From positions 1 through 60,781 of the forward strand of contig NZ_BMUL01000026.1 in assembly GCF_014650175.1 (NCBI RefSeq): a stretch of DNA of 60,781 bases, written 5' to 3'. The notes below the pieces were generated by a model that saw only the letters and a list, made by a program, of their open reading frames with translations, was not told the origin of the DNA and made no database searches. Positions 8,784 through 16,149 of this stretch are shown here, in pieces. The stretch comes from Streptomyces termitum (GTDB lineage: Bacteria; Actinomycetota; Actinomycetes; Streptomycetales; Streptomycetaceae). The stretch's first letter is position 1; every line of letters starts with the position of its first letter. The translations under genes and the position numbers were made by a program.

Positions 8784-9308
8784 CTACTCCGCCGCCGGGT
8801 GCGCGTAGCAGTGCACGGCCACGGTGCCGTGCGGCCCCCACTCCTGCGCGACGGTGGCCAGCCGCCGCCAGCCGAGCCGCTCGTAGAGGGCGACCGCCGC
8901 GCCGTCGTGCGCGGCCACGTCCAGCACCGGCTGGAGGCCGCGGGTCCGGGCCTCCGCGACGGCCTCGGCGAGCAGCAGCGCGCCGAGGCCGTGGCCGCGC
9001 GCCGAGGGGGACACGTACAGCCGGTTCACCATGACGGCCGGGGCCGCCCCCGGCCGCCCGGCCCACACCCCGGGCGCCCCCTCGCCGGGCCGGGGCCCGG
9101 CCAGCCCCACGTGCCCGGCGGGCCGCCCGTCCAGCTCGGCCACCCACGCGCCCACGGTCGTCGGCGGCGTGATCCAGGCGGCCGGGCGCTCGGGCCAGCT
9201 CACCGGATAGCCGTCGTGCTCGTGCACCTCCCGCAGCAGCCGCACACAGGCGTCCAGGTCGTCGTCGGTCCGCCGCCGGACGGTGGGGTTCGCGTGCTCG
9301 CTCGTCAT
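8784..9308 (-). CDS. GNAT family N-acetyltransferase
   Basis: 174 residues. GNAT motif A is clear: VNRLYVSPSARGHGLGALLL is the acetyl-CoA pyrophosphate-binding loop, followed by ALYERLGW near the C-terminus. It transfers acetyl groups from acetyl-CoA to an unknown amine. ATG 9308 is used, but its ribosome-binding site is poor; an in-frame GTG seven codons upstream is an alternative start. Divergent from the DsbA-like gene, sharing a 90-bp promoter region with a 16-bp palindrome. Confidence 0.8.
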   Translation of the reverse strand: MTSEHANPTVRRRTDDDLDACVRLLREVHEHDGYPVSWPERPAAWITPPTTVGAWVAELDGRPAGHVGLAGPRPGEGAPGVWAGRPGAAPAVMVNRLYVSPSARGHGLGALLLAEAVAEARTRGLQPVLDVAAHDGAAVALYERLGWRRLATVAQEWGPHGTVAVHCYAHPAAE

Positions 9309-9359
9309 CGGGGCATCGAAGCACACGGGAAAGTGGCCCACTCCGGCAGGTGCGAAGTT

Positions 9360-9375
9360 GCCCACCCGGGTGGGC
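9360..9375. promoter_or_regulatory. 16-bp palindrome between divergent genes
   Basis: GCCCACCCGGGTGGGC is a perfect palindrome midway between the GNAT start (9308) and the DsbA-like start (9399). AAGTGGCCCAC (9331-9341) and AAGTTGCCCAC (9354-9364) are overlapping direct repeats. This suggests an operator serving both genes. Confidence 0.4.
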
Positions 9376-9398
9376 TGCCCGACCGGAAGACTGCCCGC

Positions 9399-10040
9399 AT
9401 GACGACCGAGGACACGCCCCGTACGCACGCCCCCGCCCGCACCCGGGTGGACTTCTGGTTCGACCCCGCCTGCCCCTTCGCCTGGATCACCTCCCGCTGG
9501 ATCCTGGAGGTGGAACGGCTCCGGGAGATCGACCTCCGCTTCCACGTGATGAGCCTCTACCTCCACAACGAGGGCAACGAACTGCCCGACTGGTACCGGG
9601 ACCTGGTGGACCGCTCGCTCGGCCCGGTGCGGGTGGCGACGGCGGCCGCCGCGCGCCACGGCGACGGGGTCCTGCGCGATCTCTACACCGCGTACGGCAC
9701 CCGTCTGCACCCGGGCGGGGAGAAGGACTTCGACCGGGCCACCGCCGAGGTCCTGGCCGAACTGGGCCTCCCCGCCGACCTGGCCGACGCGGCCCGCACC
9801 GACGCCCACGACGAGGCGCTCCGCCGCGGCCACGCCGCCGGTGCGGACCCGGCCACCGGCGGCTACGTCGGCACCCCCACCCTCCACCTCGACGGCGTCC
9901 CCTTCTTCGGCCCCGTCCTCGGCGCGGTCCCGCGCGGCGAGGAGGCCGCCGAACTCTTCGACGCGGTACGCCTCCTGGCCCACCACCCCCACTTCTTCGA
10001 ACTGAAGCGCGAACGGACCGGGGCTCTCGTCTTCGACTAG
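9399..10040 (+). CDS. DsbA-family oxidoreductase (mycothiol-dependent nitroreductase Rv2466c-like)
   Basis: 213 residues. Thioredoxin-fold DsbA protein: the N-terminus has VDFWFDPACPFAWITSRW, where the active-site motif is CPFA rather than the two-cysteine CPWC of Rv2466c, and GTPTLHLDGVPFFGPVL near the C-terminus carries the cis-Pro loop. Rv2466c uses mycothiol to reduce nitro compounds and disulfides; a monothiol form would need mycothiol or a partner to complete the cycle. The helical insert between the halves matches the family. ATG 9399; the ribosome-binding site (GGAAG) is a little far. Cytoplasmic, no signal peptide. Confidence 0.75.
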   Translation: MTTEDTPRTHAPARTRVDFWFDPACPFAWITSRWILEVERLREIDLRFHVMSLYLHNEGNELPDWYRDLVDRSLGPVRVATAAAARHGDGVLRDLYTAYGTRLHPGGEKDFDRATAEVLAELGLPADLADAARTDAHDEALRRGHAAGADPATGGYVGTPTLHLDGVPFFGPVLGAVPRGEEAAELFDAVRLLAHHPHFFELKRERTGALVFD

Positions 10041-10042
10041 AC

Positions 10043-10060
10043 CCCGGGCCCGCCCCCGGG
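10043..10060 (+). terminator. GC hairpin after DsbA-like gene
   Basis: Two CCCGGG hexamers (10043-10048 and 10055-10060) can pair across a 6-nt loop, directly after the stop at 10040. Weak. Confidence 0.3.
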
Positions 10061-10064
10061 TGGC

Positions 10065-10097
10065 TAGCATGCGAACGGTCCGCCGAATGATCATTCG
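10065..10097 (+). promoter_or_regulatory. Candidate -10 box and 14-bp AT-containing palindrome
   Basis: TAGCAT at 10065-10070 fits the Streptomyces TANNNT -10 pattern; no good -35 is seen. CGAATGATCATTCG (10084-10097) is a perfect palindrome between it and the ribosome-binding site GGAGGAAGGGG of the membrane-protein gene, a position suited to an operator just after the transcription start. Confidence 0.45.
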
Positions 10098-10118
10098 ACG
10101 GAGGAAGGGGCGTTCGAC

Positions 10119-11228
10119 ATGGCCAGGGGTGGGGACCAGGACGGTTCGCCGGTGCCGGACGAGGAGTGGGAGCGGTTCCTCCGGGAGTCGGTGGAGGGCG
10201 TGGCCGACGCCCCGGTGGAGCCGTCGGCACGGGCCCGCGAGCGGAAGGCCGCGCCGCCGGTCCCGCCGGAGGGATGGCGCACGCCCGCCGCGCCGGTCCG
10301 GCGCGCCCGGCGCGGCACCGGCTGGTACGTGGCCGGGTTCGTGGCGGCCGTCGCGCTGCTGGCCGTGGCGCTGTTCCCGCAGTGGATCGTCGGCCGGTTC
10401 GGCGGGGACGACGGCGGCGGGGCGCCGCTCGCGGCCGAGTCGGAGCGTCCGACCGGGGCGCCCGCGGCCGGGGCGGACCAGCGGCCGACGCGGGCCGAGC
10501 CGTTCCGGGGCTCGCCCGCCGCGCGCTGGGCGGACGGGGCGGCCGGGATCACGGTCCCGGCGGCGAAGGCCACCGGCTGGATGGATGCCGCGCAGGTCGG
10601 CCGGGCCCTGGAGAGCAGCCGGGACTTCCTGGCCGCCGCGGGACTGGACCGGGGCGTGCTGGCCGGCGGGCACCCCACCCGGGCCGTCGCGCTCCTGAAC
10701 CCGCACCAGAAGGACGTCCGGGAATACCTGCGGGCGGCGCTCTCGGGCGGGAAGGTCACGCCCTCGACGGATCCGCTGCTGCTGTTCAGCCGCTTCCGCC
10801 CGGACCGGGCGCGGCCGGCCGGCGACGTGGTGAAGACGCGCGGGCGGCTCACGTACCGGGAGGGGAAGCGGGGCGCGGTCGAGGTGACGGCGGACGTCAC
10901 CTTCGTCTACCCCGTGGTCCCGGCGGCCGACGACGGCCCGGACGCCGAGGTGGTGCGGACGATCGTGCGCCGCGAGATCGTGCTGAGCTGGGACGATCCG
11001 GAGAAGGTCGTCACCGAGCCGGGCACCGCCTCCCTCGTCTCGTACGCCTCCGACCGGACGAACGGCGGCTGCGGCGACCCGACCGGCTACTTCGAGCCGC
11101 CCTTCGGGGAGGCCGGTGCGGGGCCCGCCGACGGGCGCCCGGAGGTCGATCCGTACGGCCGTACGGCTCCGATCGCGCCGAACGGCGGAGCGCGGACCGG
11201 TGACTGCGCGGCGGCCTCCCGCTCCTGA
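10119..11228 (+). CDS. Single-pass membrane protein of unknown function
   Basis: 369 residues, ATG 10119 with a strong GGAGGAAGG site. The first 66 residues are polar and cytoplasmic, then one transmembrane helix (about residues 70-90, YVAGFVAAVALLAVALF), then a roughly 270-residue extracellular part. That part has a segment VKTRGRLTYREGKRGAVEV and VRTIVRREIVLSWDDP, consistent with a beta-rich domain, and two Cys near the C-terminus (GGCGDP and GDCAA) that could form a disulfide. I recognise no family. Similar proteins are common in streptomycetes as uncharacterised membrane-anchored proteins. The preceding palindrome suggests dedicated regulation. Confidence 0.75.
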   Translation: MARGGDQDGSPVPDEEWERFLRESVEGVADAPVEPSARARERKAAPPVPPEGWRTPAAPVRRARRGTGWYVAGFVAAVALLAVALFPQWIVGRFGGDDGGGAPLAAESERPTGAPAAGADQRPTRAEPFRGSPAARWADGAAGITVPAAKATGWMDAAQVGRALESSRDFLAAAGLDRGVLAGGHPTRAVALLNPHQKDVREYLRAALSGGKVTPSTDPLLLFSRFRPDRARPAGDVVKTRGRLTYREGKRGAVEVTADVTFVYPVVPAADDGPDAEVVRTIVRREIVLSWDDPEKVVTEPGTASLVSYASDRTNGGCGDPTGYFEPPFGEAGAGPADGRPEVDPYGRTAPIAPNGGARTGDCAAASRS

Positions 11229-11268
11229 CCCCGAAGGAGTGTCCATGACGTGGAAAGCCCGGTGGGAG

Positions 11269-11289
11269 GGCCGGTGACCGGCCTAGCAT
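11269..11289 (+). promoter_or_regulatory. Palindrome abutting a TAGCAT -10 box upstream of methyltransferase gene
   Basis: GGCCGGTGACCGGCC (11269-11283) is a perfect palindrome about a central G and directly touches TAGCAT (11284-11289). A repressor bound there would cover the -10 region. The methyltransferase ATG is at 11325. Confidence 0.5.
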
Positions 11290-11324
11290 CGGGAACCTGT
11301 CGATGATCATGGGGGTGTGGGGAC

Positions 11325-12071
11325 ATGACGGACGCGGACGGTACGGCGGTGCGGGTCGCGGCGGCCTACCGGGCGTCGCGGGAGGTGCCCCGGGAGGGGC
11401 TGGCCGCCTGGCGCGCGGTGGTCGCGGAGGAGGCGGCGCCGGGACCCGGCCGGGTGCTGCTCGACGTGGGCGCGGGGACGGGGGCGTTCGCCTCGGCGTT
11501 CCACGACTGGTTCGGGGCGCGGGTCCTCGCGGTCGAACCGGACGGCGCCATGCGGGCGTTGATCCCGGCCGTGCCCGGCGGGGTGGTGCCGCTGGGCGGC
11601 CGGGCGGAGCGGCTGCCGCTGGCGGACGCGAGCGCGGACGCGGCCTGGCTGGGTTCGGTGGTGCACCACATCGGCGATCTGGCGGCGGCGGCCCGGGAGT
11701 TGCGCCGCGTCCTGCGCCCCGGGGCGCCGGTCCTCATCCGCAACACCTTCCCCGGGCGCTGCGCCGACGACCTGCGGGTCCGCTTCTTCCCGGAGACGGC
11801 CCGCAGCGTCGACGGCTACCCGAGCGTGGACGAGGTCTGTACGGCCTTCGGCGCGGCGGGCTTCCGCCGCACGGGCCTGCACTCCCTCCCGCAGCGCTCC
11901 GCCCCCACCCTCGCCGCCTACGCCGCGGGCCTGAACCGCGAGGCCGACTCCGAACTCCGCGCCCTGACCGACCCCGAATACACCGCGGGCCTCACCCGCC
12001 TCCACGCCGCGGCCGCGGAGGCCCCCCACGCGTCGGCGGTCAGCTGGATGGACCTCCTGGTCCTGCGCTGA
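11325..12071 (+). CDS. Class I SAM-dependent methyltransferase
   Basis: 248 residues. The SAM-binding motif I is VLLDVGAGTGAFASAF; acidic motif II is VLAVEPDG; DASADAAWLGSVVHHIGDLAAAARELRRVLRPGAPVLI is in two pieces motif III and the loop after it, as in UbiE/Methyltransf_11 proteins. Substrate unknown. Starts at ATG 11325 with GGGGGTGTGGGG as a weak ribosome-binding site. It converges on the pair of AlkB-like oxygenases, with 7 bp between stops, so co-regulation is not implied. Confidence 0.85.
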   Translation: MTDADGTAVRVAAAYRASREVPREGLAAWRAVVAEEAAPGPGRVLLDVGAGTGAFASAFHDWFGARVLAVEPDGAMRALIPAVPGGVVPLGGRAERLPLADASADAAWLGSVVHHIGDLAAAARELRRVLRPGAPVLIRNTFPGRCADDLRVRFFPETARSVDGYPSVDEVCTAFGAAGFRRTGLHSLPQRSAPTLAAYAAGLNREADSELRALTDPEYTAGLTRLHAAAAEAPHASAVSWMDLLVLR

Positions 12072-12078
12072 CGCCCGG

Positions 12079-12867
12079 TCAGACCGGTGGCAGGAGGTCG
12101 CTTTCGCTGAGGGTGTGGGGGAGGGGCGGGTAGGTGAACGTCGTTTCCCGGTTCTCGCGGCGGCGCAGGGCGTAGAGCTCCTGCCGCTGGTCCTCGTCGG
12201 CGAGGACGAGGCGGGTGCCGTCCGGGAGGAGCGGGCCGTCGGGGACGTACCGGAGGCGGGTCTTCGACGTGCGGAAGGTGATGCCCAGCCAGGGGTTCTC
12301 CGGTGCGCCCGCGCGCCTGTCCAGGACGATGCGGTGCCGGAGGAGGCGGTTGGCGGTGAGGGGGAAGGCGACCACCCCGTGGTGGGGGAGGGGGAGCGCG
12401 AAGGGCTCGCCGCCGGAACCGTCGGCGGTGTCCTTCGGTTCGAAGCGCAGGGTGCGTCCGGCGGGCGCGTCCGGGTTCTCGTAGCAGGAGAAGACCGCGA
12501 TGTACGAGCCTTCGGCCAGGTCCTGGGCCTGGTCGGAGTGGGCGCCCATGGTGGCGTACGCGTCGGTGTACCGCTCCGCCAGCGCGTTGTCGAAGTCCGC
12601 CGGGAGGTGCGCGGCGGCCCGGACGCGCCGCGCGAGCCGTTCGTGGACGGGGCGGAAGCGCTGCGCCGGGGTGCCGTACCGGGTGGTGGTGCGGACGAGG
12701 GGCACGGCGCCGGTCGCGTCGGGCCGGGTGAGGACGGCGCCCCGCCGCCCCCTGCCCACGTCCTCCCAGCGGACGGCGGCGGCCAGTTCGGCGTAGAGGT
12801 CCTCGCCGGGGAGGCGCGGCAGGTCGCGGGCGAGGACCTCCCGCCGGGGGTCAGGGGCGGGGCGCAC
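12079..12867 (-). CDS. AlkB-fold 2-oxoglutarate/Fe(II) oxygenase-like protein, altered 2OG site
   Basis: 262 residues from GTG 12867, with GGGAG 8 nt upstream inside the preceding gene. Iron ligands fit AlkB: H110-x-D112 (TMGAHSDQAQDL) and a distal H178 in NRLLRHRIVL. The AlkB C-terminal signature RxxxxxR aligns to WLGITFR: Arg199 is kept, but the first position, the Arg that normally holds 2-oxoglutarate, is Trp193. AlkB-fold enzymes hydroxylate or demethylate nucleic acids or proteins; the target here is unknown. Overlaps the upstream paralogue by 17 bp, so the two are translationally coupled. It could be inactive or use another cosubstrate. Confidence 0.72.
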   Translation of the reverse strand: MRPAPDPRREVLARDLPRLPGEDLYAELAAAVRWEDVGRGRRGAVLTRPDATGAVPLVRTTTRYGTPAQRFRPVHERLARRVRAAAHLPADFDNALAERYTDAYATMGAHSDQAQDLAEGSYIAVFSCYENPDAPAGRTLRFEPKDTADGSGGEPFALPLPHHGVVAFPLTANRLLRHRIVLDRRAGAPENPWLGITFRTSKTRLRYVPDGPLLPDGTRLVLADEDQRQELYALRRRENRETTFTYPPLPHTLSESDLLPPV

Positions 12868-14065
12868 GGTAGTCTCCCGCGTTCATGCTGAAGGGGAACC
12901 TCTCGCCGTAGTCGACGAAGCCCGTGGTCCGGTTCTCCTCGGCGTACAGCGCGCGGAGTTCCGCCATGCCGGTCTCGGTGGGCGGTTCGAGCCGGACGCG
13001 GCCGCCGGGCCGGTCGAGGTAGGTGTGCCCGTCCTCGTGGACGGCTTCGGCGGCCGAGCAGCGCACGACGTAGCCCAGGCGGGTGGGGAGGACGGCGGCG
13101 TCCAGCGCGGAGGGCCGGACCTCGTGCGTGTAGAGGCGGTTGGTGGACAGCGGCATGAAGAAGACGGAGCCGGGATACAGGGTGACCTCGAAGCGCTCGG
13201 GACCCGTGGTGTGCTGTTCCTTGCGGCGGAAGCGGAGGACGGTCAGTCCGCTGGTGCCCCTCAGGCCCAGGCCGAAGGGGTCTTCGGGCTGGGCCTCCAG
13301 GAGCCCCGGGCCGTCGTAGAAGGTGCAGAAGGCCATGATGCCGCCGGCCGGCATGTCCTTGGTCTTGTCGGCGTGCGACGCGATCCGCGCCTTCGTCTGC
13401 CGCCGCTCCTCGGTGGCGCGGGTGTTGTGGTAGGTCTGCGCGAGGACGTGGTTGAGCGGGGCGTGGTCCCGGAAGAGGGTGTCGGCCTCGCGTGCGACGG
13501 CGCCGACGATCTCGGCGTCGGTGGGGCGGAAGCCCTCGGTGGGGCCCGAGAGGTTGGTGGAGCACCGCAGGAGGCGGAAGCGGAGCGCGTCGCCGTCGCG
13601 GGTGACGGGCGTCAGGTAGACGCCGCTGCGGTGGGCGGTGCCCGGCTTGGTGGACTCGGTCAGCGACTGGAAGGCGTGTTCGGCGCGGATCCGCTGGAAG
13701 TGGCCGTCCTCGGGGGCGAAGAAGCGCCGGTAGTGGACGCCGGCGCCGTGGACGCGGAGGGGGACCCGGCCGGAGCCGATCGTGGTCCACGGCGCGGCGG
13801 GGTCCTCGCGGAGGCCGGGGCACAGGTCGCGCACGGCGAGGACGCGCGCCGCGGTGCGGAGCCGGTCCGCCGGGACCGCGTGCGGGTCGCCGCACAGGTA
13901 GACGGTGCGGGGCGCGTCGGCGGCCGGGGCGGCGGCGAACTCCTCCGGGGTGACGACGGCGCCGAAGAAGCCGCGGACCGTCTCGTGGTCCCGCAGTCCG
14001 GGCGGGGCGACGAGCACGTTCCCGGTCTCGTCGAGCCGGGCCTCCACGGGTCGTGTCGTGAGCAT
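12851..14065 (-). CDS. AlkB-fold 2-oxoglutarate/Fe(II) oxygenase-like protein with N-terminal extension
   Basis: 404 residues. The C-terminal half carries an intact AlkB set: H231-x-D233 (IASHADKTKDM), distal H314 (NRLYTHEVRP) and R329-x5-R335 (TRLGYVVRC), separated as in AlkB proteins. The first 200 residues are not recognised and are about 120 longer than the paralogue's N-terminus; HAFQSLTESTKPG and LAQTYHNTRATEE are notable conserved-looking stretches. The sequence suggests a cytoplasmic oxidase acting on a macromolecule or small molecule; substrate unknown. First gene of a two-gene operon with the 12079-12867 paralogue. A 20-bp stem-loop lies 50 bp upstream. Confidence 0.72.
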   Translation of the reverse strand: MLTTRPVEARLDETGNVLVAPPGLRDHETVRGFFGAVVTPEEFAAAPAADAPRTVYLCGDPHAVPADRLRTAARVLAVRDLCPGLREDPAAPWTTIGSGRVPLRVHGAGVHYRRFFAPEDGHFQRIRAEHAFQSLTESTKPGTAHRSGVYLTPVTRDGDALRFRLLRCSTNLSGPTEGFRPTDAEIVGAVAREADTLFRDHAPLNHVLAQTYHNTRATEERRQTKARIASHADKTKDMPAGGIMAFCTFYDGPGLLEAQPEDPFGLGLRGTSGLTVLRFRRKEQHTTGPERFEVTLYPGSVFFMPLSTNRLYTHEVRPSALDAAVLPTRLGYVVRCSAAEAVHEDGHTYLDRPGGRVRLEPPTETGMAELRALYAEENRTTGFVDYGERFPFSMNAGDYRAPRP

Positions 14066-14114
14066 CGGACGGTTCCCTTCCTCTGTGGGGACGGGGCGGG
14101 GACGGGGGACACGG

Positions 14115-14174
14115 CAGCGGTCCGCCCCTTCCCGTCCGCGCGGCGGGGCGCGGGCGGGAAGGGGCGGACCGCTG
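14115..14174. terminator. Long perfect stem-loop (20-bp arms)
   Basis: Arms 14115-14134 and 14155-14174 are perfect reverse complements, with a 20-nt GC-rich loop. It lies 120 nt past the stop of the leftward lipoprotein gene and 50 nt before the start of the leftward oxygenase operon, so it is either a strong terminator for the former or an attenuator or leader structure for the latter. Confidence 0.6.
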
Positions 14175-14293
14175 GACGCCCGATGCTCTCACGGGGTCCG
14201 GTGCCGGGCAACGGAGTTCGGCGGCTGCCGCCGGGGGCCTCCGCGCGCCCGCCGACCGGGGCGGGGGCGCGCCGGAGACGGGGCCCGCGCGGG

Positions 14294-15112
14294 TCAGCTC
14301 TGGGTGATGTCGGCCTGCTTCATGGAGGCGGTGGCGTCGGCGACGTTGTCGCGGTAGAGGCCGAGCTTCGGGACGGCGACGCGGGCACCGGCGCCGATCG
14401 CGAAGTTGCGGGTGTCGGCGTTCGGCATGTGGGAGGGGCTGACGAGGACGTTGATCTCGTCGACCTTCTTGCCGGTGCCGCCGGCCTTCCCGGCGAGGTC
14501 GAGCACCGCGTACGCCTTCGTGCCGGCCAGCAGGGCGTGGTCGGGGCCGCCGATGCCGCTGGGGACCAGCGGGTGGATGTTGCCGCTGCGGTCGGCGGAG
14601 GTCGACAGGCCGAGGTCGACGGCGGGCAGCAGGTCGAGGCCGCAGGCGGTCGCGCCCTTGTTGGTGACCTCGATGACCCGCAGGGAGCCGCCGCCCTGAC
14701 GGACGTTCACCGTCAGGTTCGTCATGGCGCAGGGGTGCTTGTACGCGTACTCCTCGGTGTTCTTCGAGGAGTTGCCGGCCTTGGCGGTGCCGCTGCCCTT
14801 GCTCGTGCCGGAACCGGTGCCGGTGCCGGAGCCCGTGCCGGTGCTCGCGCCGGTGCCGCCGGTCGTCTTCTGGGCGGCCTTGGCGGGGGCGGGCGTCGTG
14901 ACGGGGGTCTCGGAGGAGCCGCCGGACTGCGCCGCCGCGCCGCCGGTGGTGGCGGGCGCGCTCGCGTCGGCCTGCTGACCGGCGGCCGGGGTGGTGGCCT
15001 GGCCCGCCGGGGCCGGGGCGGCCTTGTCGCTGCCGTTGCAGGCGGTCAGGCCCAGGGCCAGGACGGCGGTGGTGGCGGCGAGCAGGGCACGGTGCTGGGT
15101 GCGGACGCGCAT
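14294..15112 (-). CDS. DUF4232 lipoprotein
   Basis: 272 residues. Signal peptide with lipobox LTAC (lipidated Cys about residue 25), then about 90 residues of low-complexity Ala/Thr/Gly/Ser linker including repeated TGTGSGTG, then a DUF4232 domain starting near CAMTNLTVNVRQGGG and containing VIEVTNKGATACGL and NVLVSPS. The two Cys (CAM and ACGL) probably pair. DUF4232 proteins are actinobacterial surface lipoproteins of unknown role. ATG 15112 with CTGGAG upstream. The Thr/Gly/Ser linker is a wall-spanning spacer typical of surface proteins. Confidence 0.85.
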   Translation of the reverse strand: MRVRTQHRALLAATTAVLALGLTACNGSDKAAPAPAGQATTPAAGQQADASAPATTGGAAAQSGGSSETPVTTPAPAKAAQKTTGGTGASTGTGSGTGTGSGTSKGSGTAKAGNSSKNTEEYAYKHPCAMTNLTVNVRQGGGSLRVIEVTNKGATACGLDLLPAVDLGLSTSADRSGNIHPLVPSGIGGPDHALLAGTKAYAVLDLAGKAGGTGKKVDEINVLVSPSHMPNADTRNFAIGAGARVAVPKLGLYRDNVADATASMKQADITQS

Positions 15113-15312
15113 GACGACTCCAGGGGGAGAGTGAGGGCGAGAGGAAGGAGTCCGGTTTCCGGTGCGCTTTCCGCGCCCCGTTCCGACCGGTGATACGAGC
15201 TTCGCAGCTCGTCTCTTGCGTTCCGCTAACGTCCGCTACCGCTCCGCTCACGTCCCGCGACACCCCGCGTGAGGGAGGGAGAACCACCGGAAAGAGGCCG
15301 TGCCCGCCCCGC

Positions 15313-16149
15313 TCACCGGTCGCGTGCCCGTACCCCGGCGACCGCGACCGCGCACGCGGCGCACGCCCACACCGCGTAGACCGTCCAGGCCCCGCCGGTG
15401 GTCCAGGGGAAGGCCACCGGGCCGGGGGAGGGGTCGGCGAGCCGGAGCCAGGCGCGGTAGGGGAGGGCGTGTCCGGCCACCGCCGACCAGCGGCGGCCGT
15501 CGGTCAGGAACAGCGGCAGGACGAGGAGGACCAGGACCGTCGCGACCATGGTGGAGGCGGTGTGCCTCAGGAGGGTGCCGAGGGCGAGGCCGGTGAGCGC
15601 GCACACGGGGGCGAGGAGCGCGGAGGCCAGGACGATGCGGAGGGCGCCGGGATCGCCCGGGGAGGCGCCCGCGTCCCGGAGTTCGAGGATGCCCTGGGTG
15701 ACGGCGAAGGAGGCCCCGGCGGCGACCGCGCCGAAGACCGTGGTGACCAGGGCGACGACGACCGCCTTGGCGGCCATGACGGAGCCGCGGGCGGGGACGG
15801 CGGCGAAGGTCGTCCGGTCGGTTCCGGTGGCGTACTCCCCGACGACGACCAGGGCCCCGACGGCGCCGAGGGCGAGGGCCATGAGCATGGCGGCGTTCGG
15901 GGTGAACGCCTCCTGTAGCGCGATCCCGTCCCGCGCGAAGGGGACACGGTCCTCCGGCCGCCAGTGGCTGTACGTGTCGTAGGCGACGCCCGCGTTGAAG
16001 CCGACGACCGCGAGGAGGGCGGCCGTGTAGGCGATCCAGGTGGAGCGCAGCGAGCGGTGCTTGATCCACTCGGCGGCGACCAGGTCGGTGAACCGGGCGC
16101 GGGGCCAGGAGGCTTCGGCCGTCGGGAGGGCGGCGGGTGCGAGGGTCAT
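15313..16149 (-). CDS. ABC-2 type transporter permease
   Basis: 278 residues with about six hydrophobic segments: WIAYTAALLAVVGFNAGVAY, AAMLMALALGAVGALVVVGEY, MAAKAVVVALVTTVFGAVAA, LASALLAPVCALTGLALG, TMVATVLVLLVLPLFL and AVWACAACAVAVAGV. The segment GEYATGTDRTTFAAVPARG resembles the EYxxGTxRtt motif of ABC-2 permeases of the drug/antibiotic-exporter class. Its ATG overlaps the stop of the ATPase gene by 4 bp (ATGA), so the two are coupled and form one exporter. Substrate unknown. Confidence 0.85.
   Translation of the reverse strand: MTLAPAALPTAEASWPRARFTDLVAAEWIKHRSLRSTWIAYTAALLAVVGFNAGVAYDTYSHWRPEDRVPFARDGIALQEAFTPNAAMLMALALGAVGALVVVGEYATGTDRTTFAAVPARGSVMAAKAVVVALVTTVFGAVAAGASFAVTQGILELRDAGASPGDPGALRIVLASALLAPVCALTGLALGTLLRHTASTMVATVLVLLVLPLFLTDGRRWSAVAGHALPYRAWLRLADPSPGPVAFPWTTGGAWTVYAVWACAACAVAVAGVRARDR

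Noticed and set aside
12079..14065. AlkB pair considered as DNA repair genes of the classical AlkB type
   Set aside because: Only the iron and Arg signatures match; the nucleotide-recognition lid of AlkB was not recognised, so repair is not claimed.
11307..15287. Open frame of about 1300 codons on the minus strand across the oxygenase and lipoprotein region
   Set aside because: It is Arg/Pro-rich and out of frame with the three recognisable proteins, so it is a GC-driven shadow.
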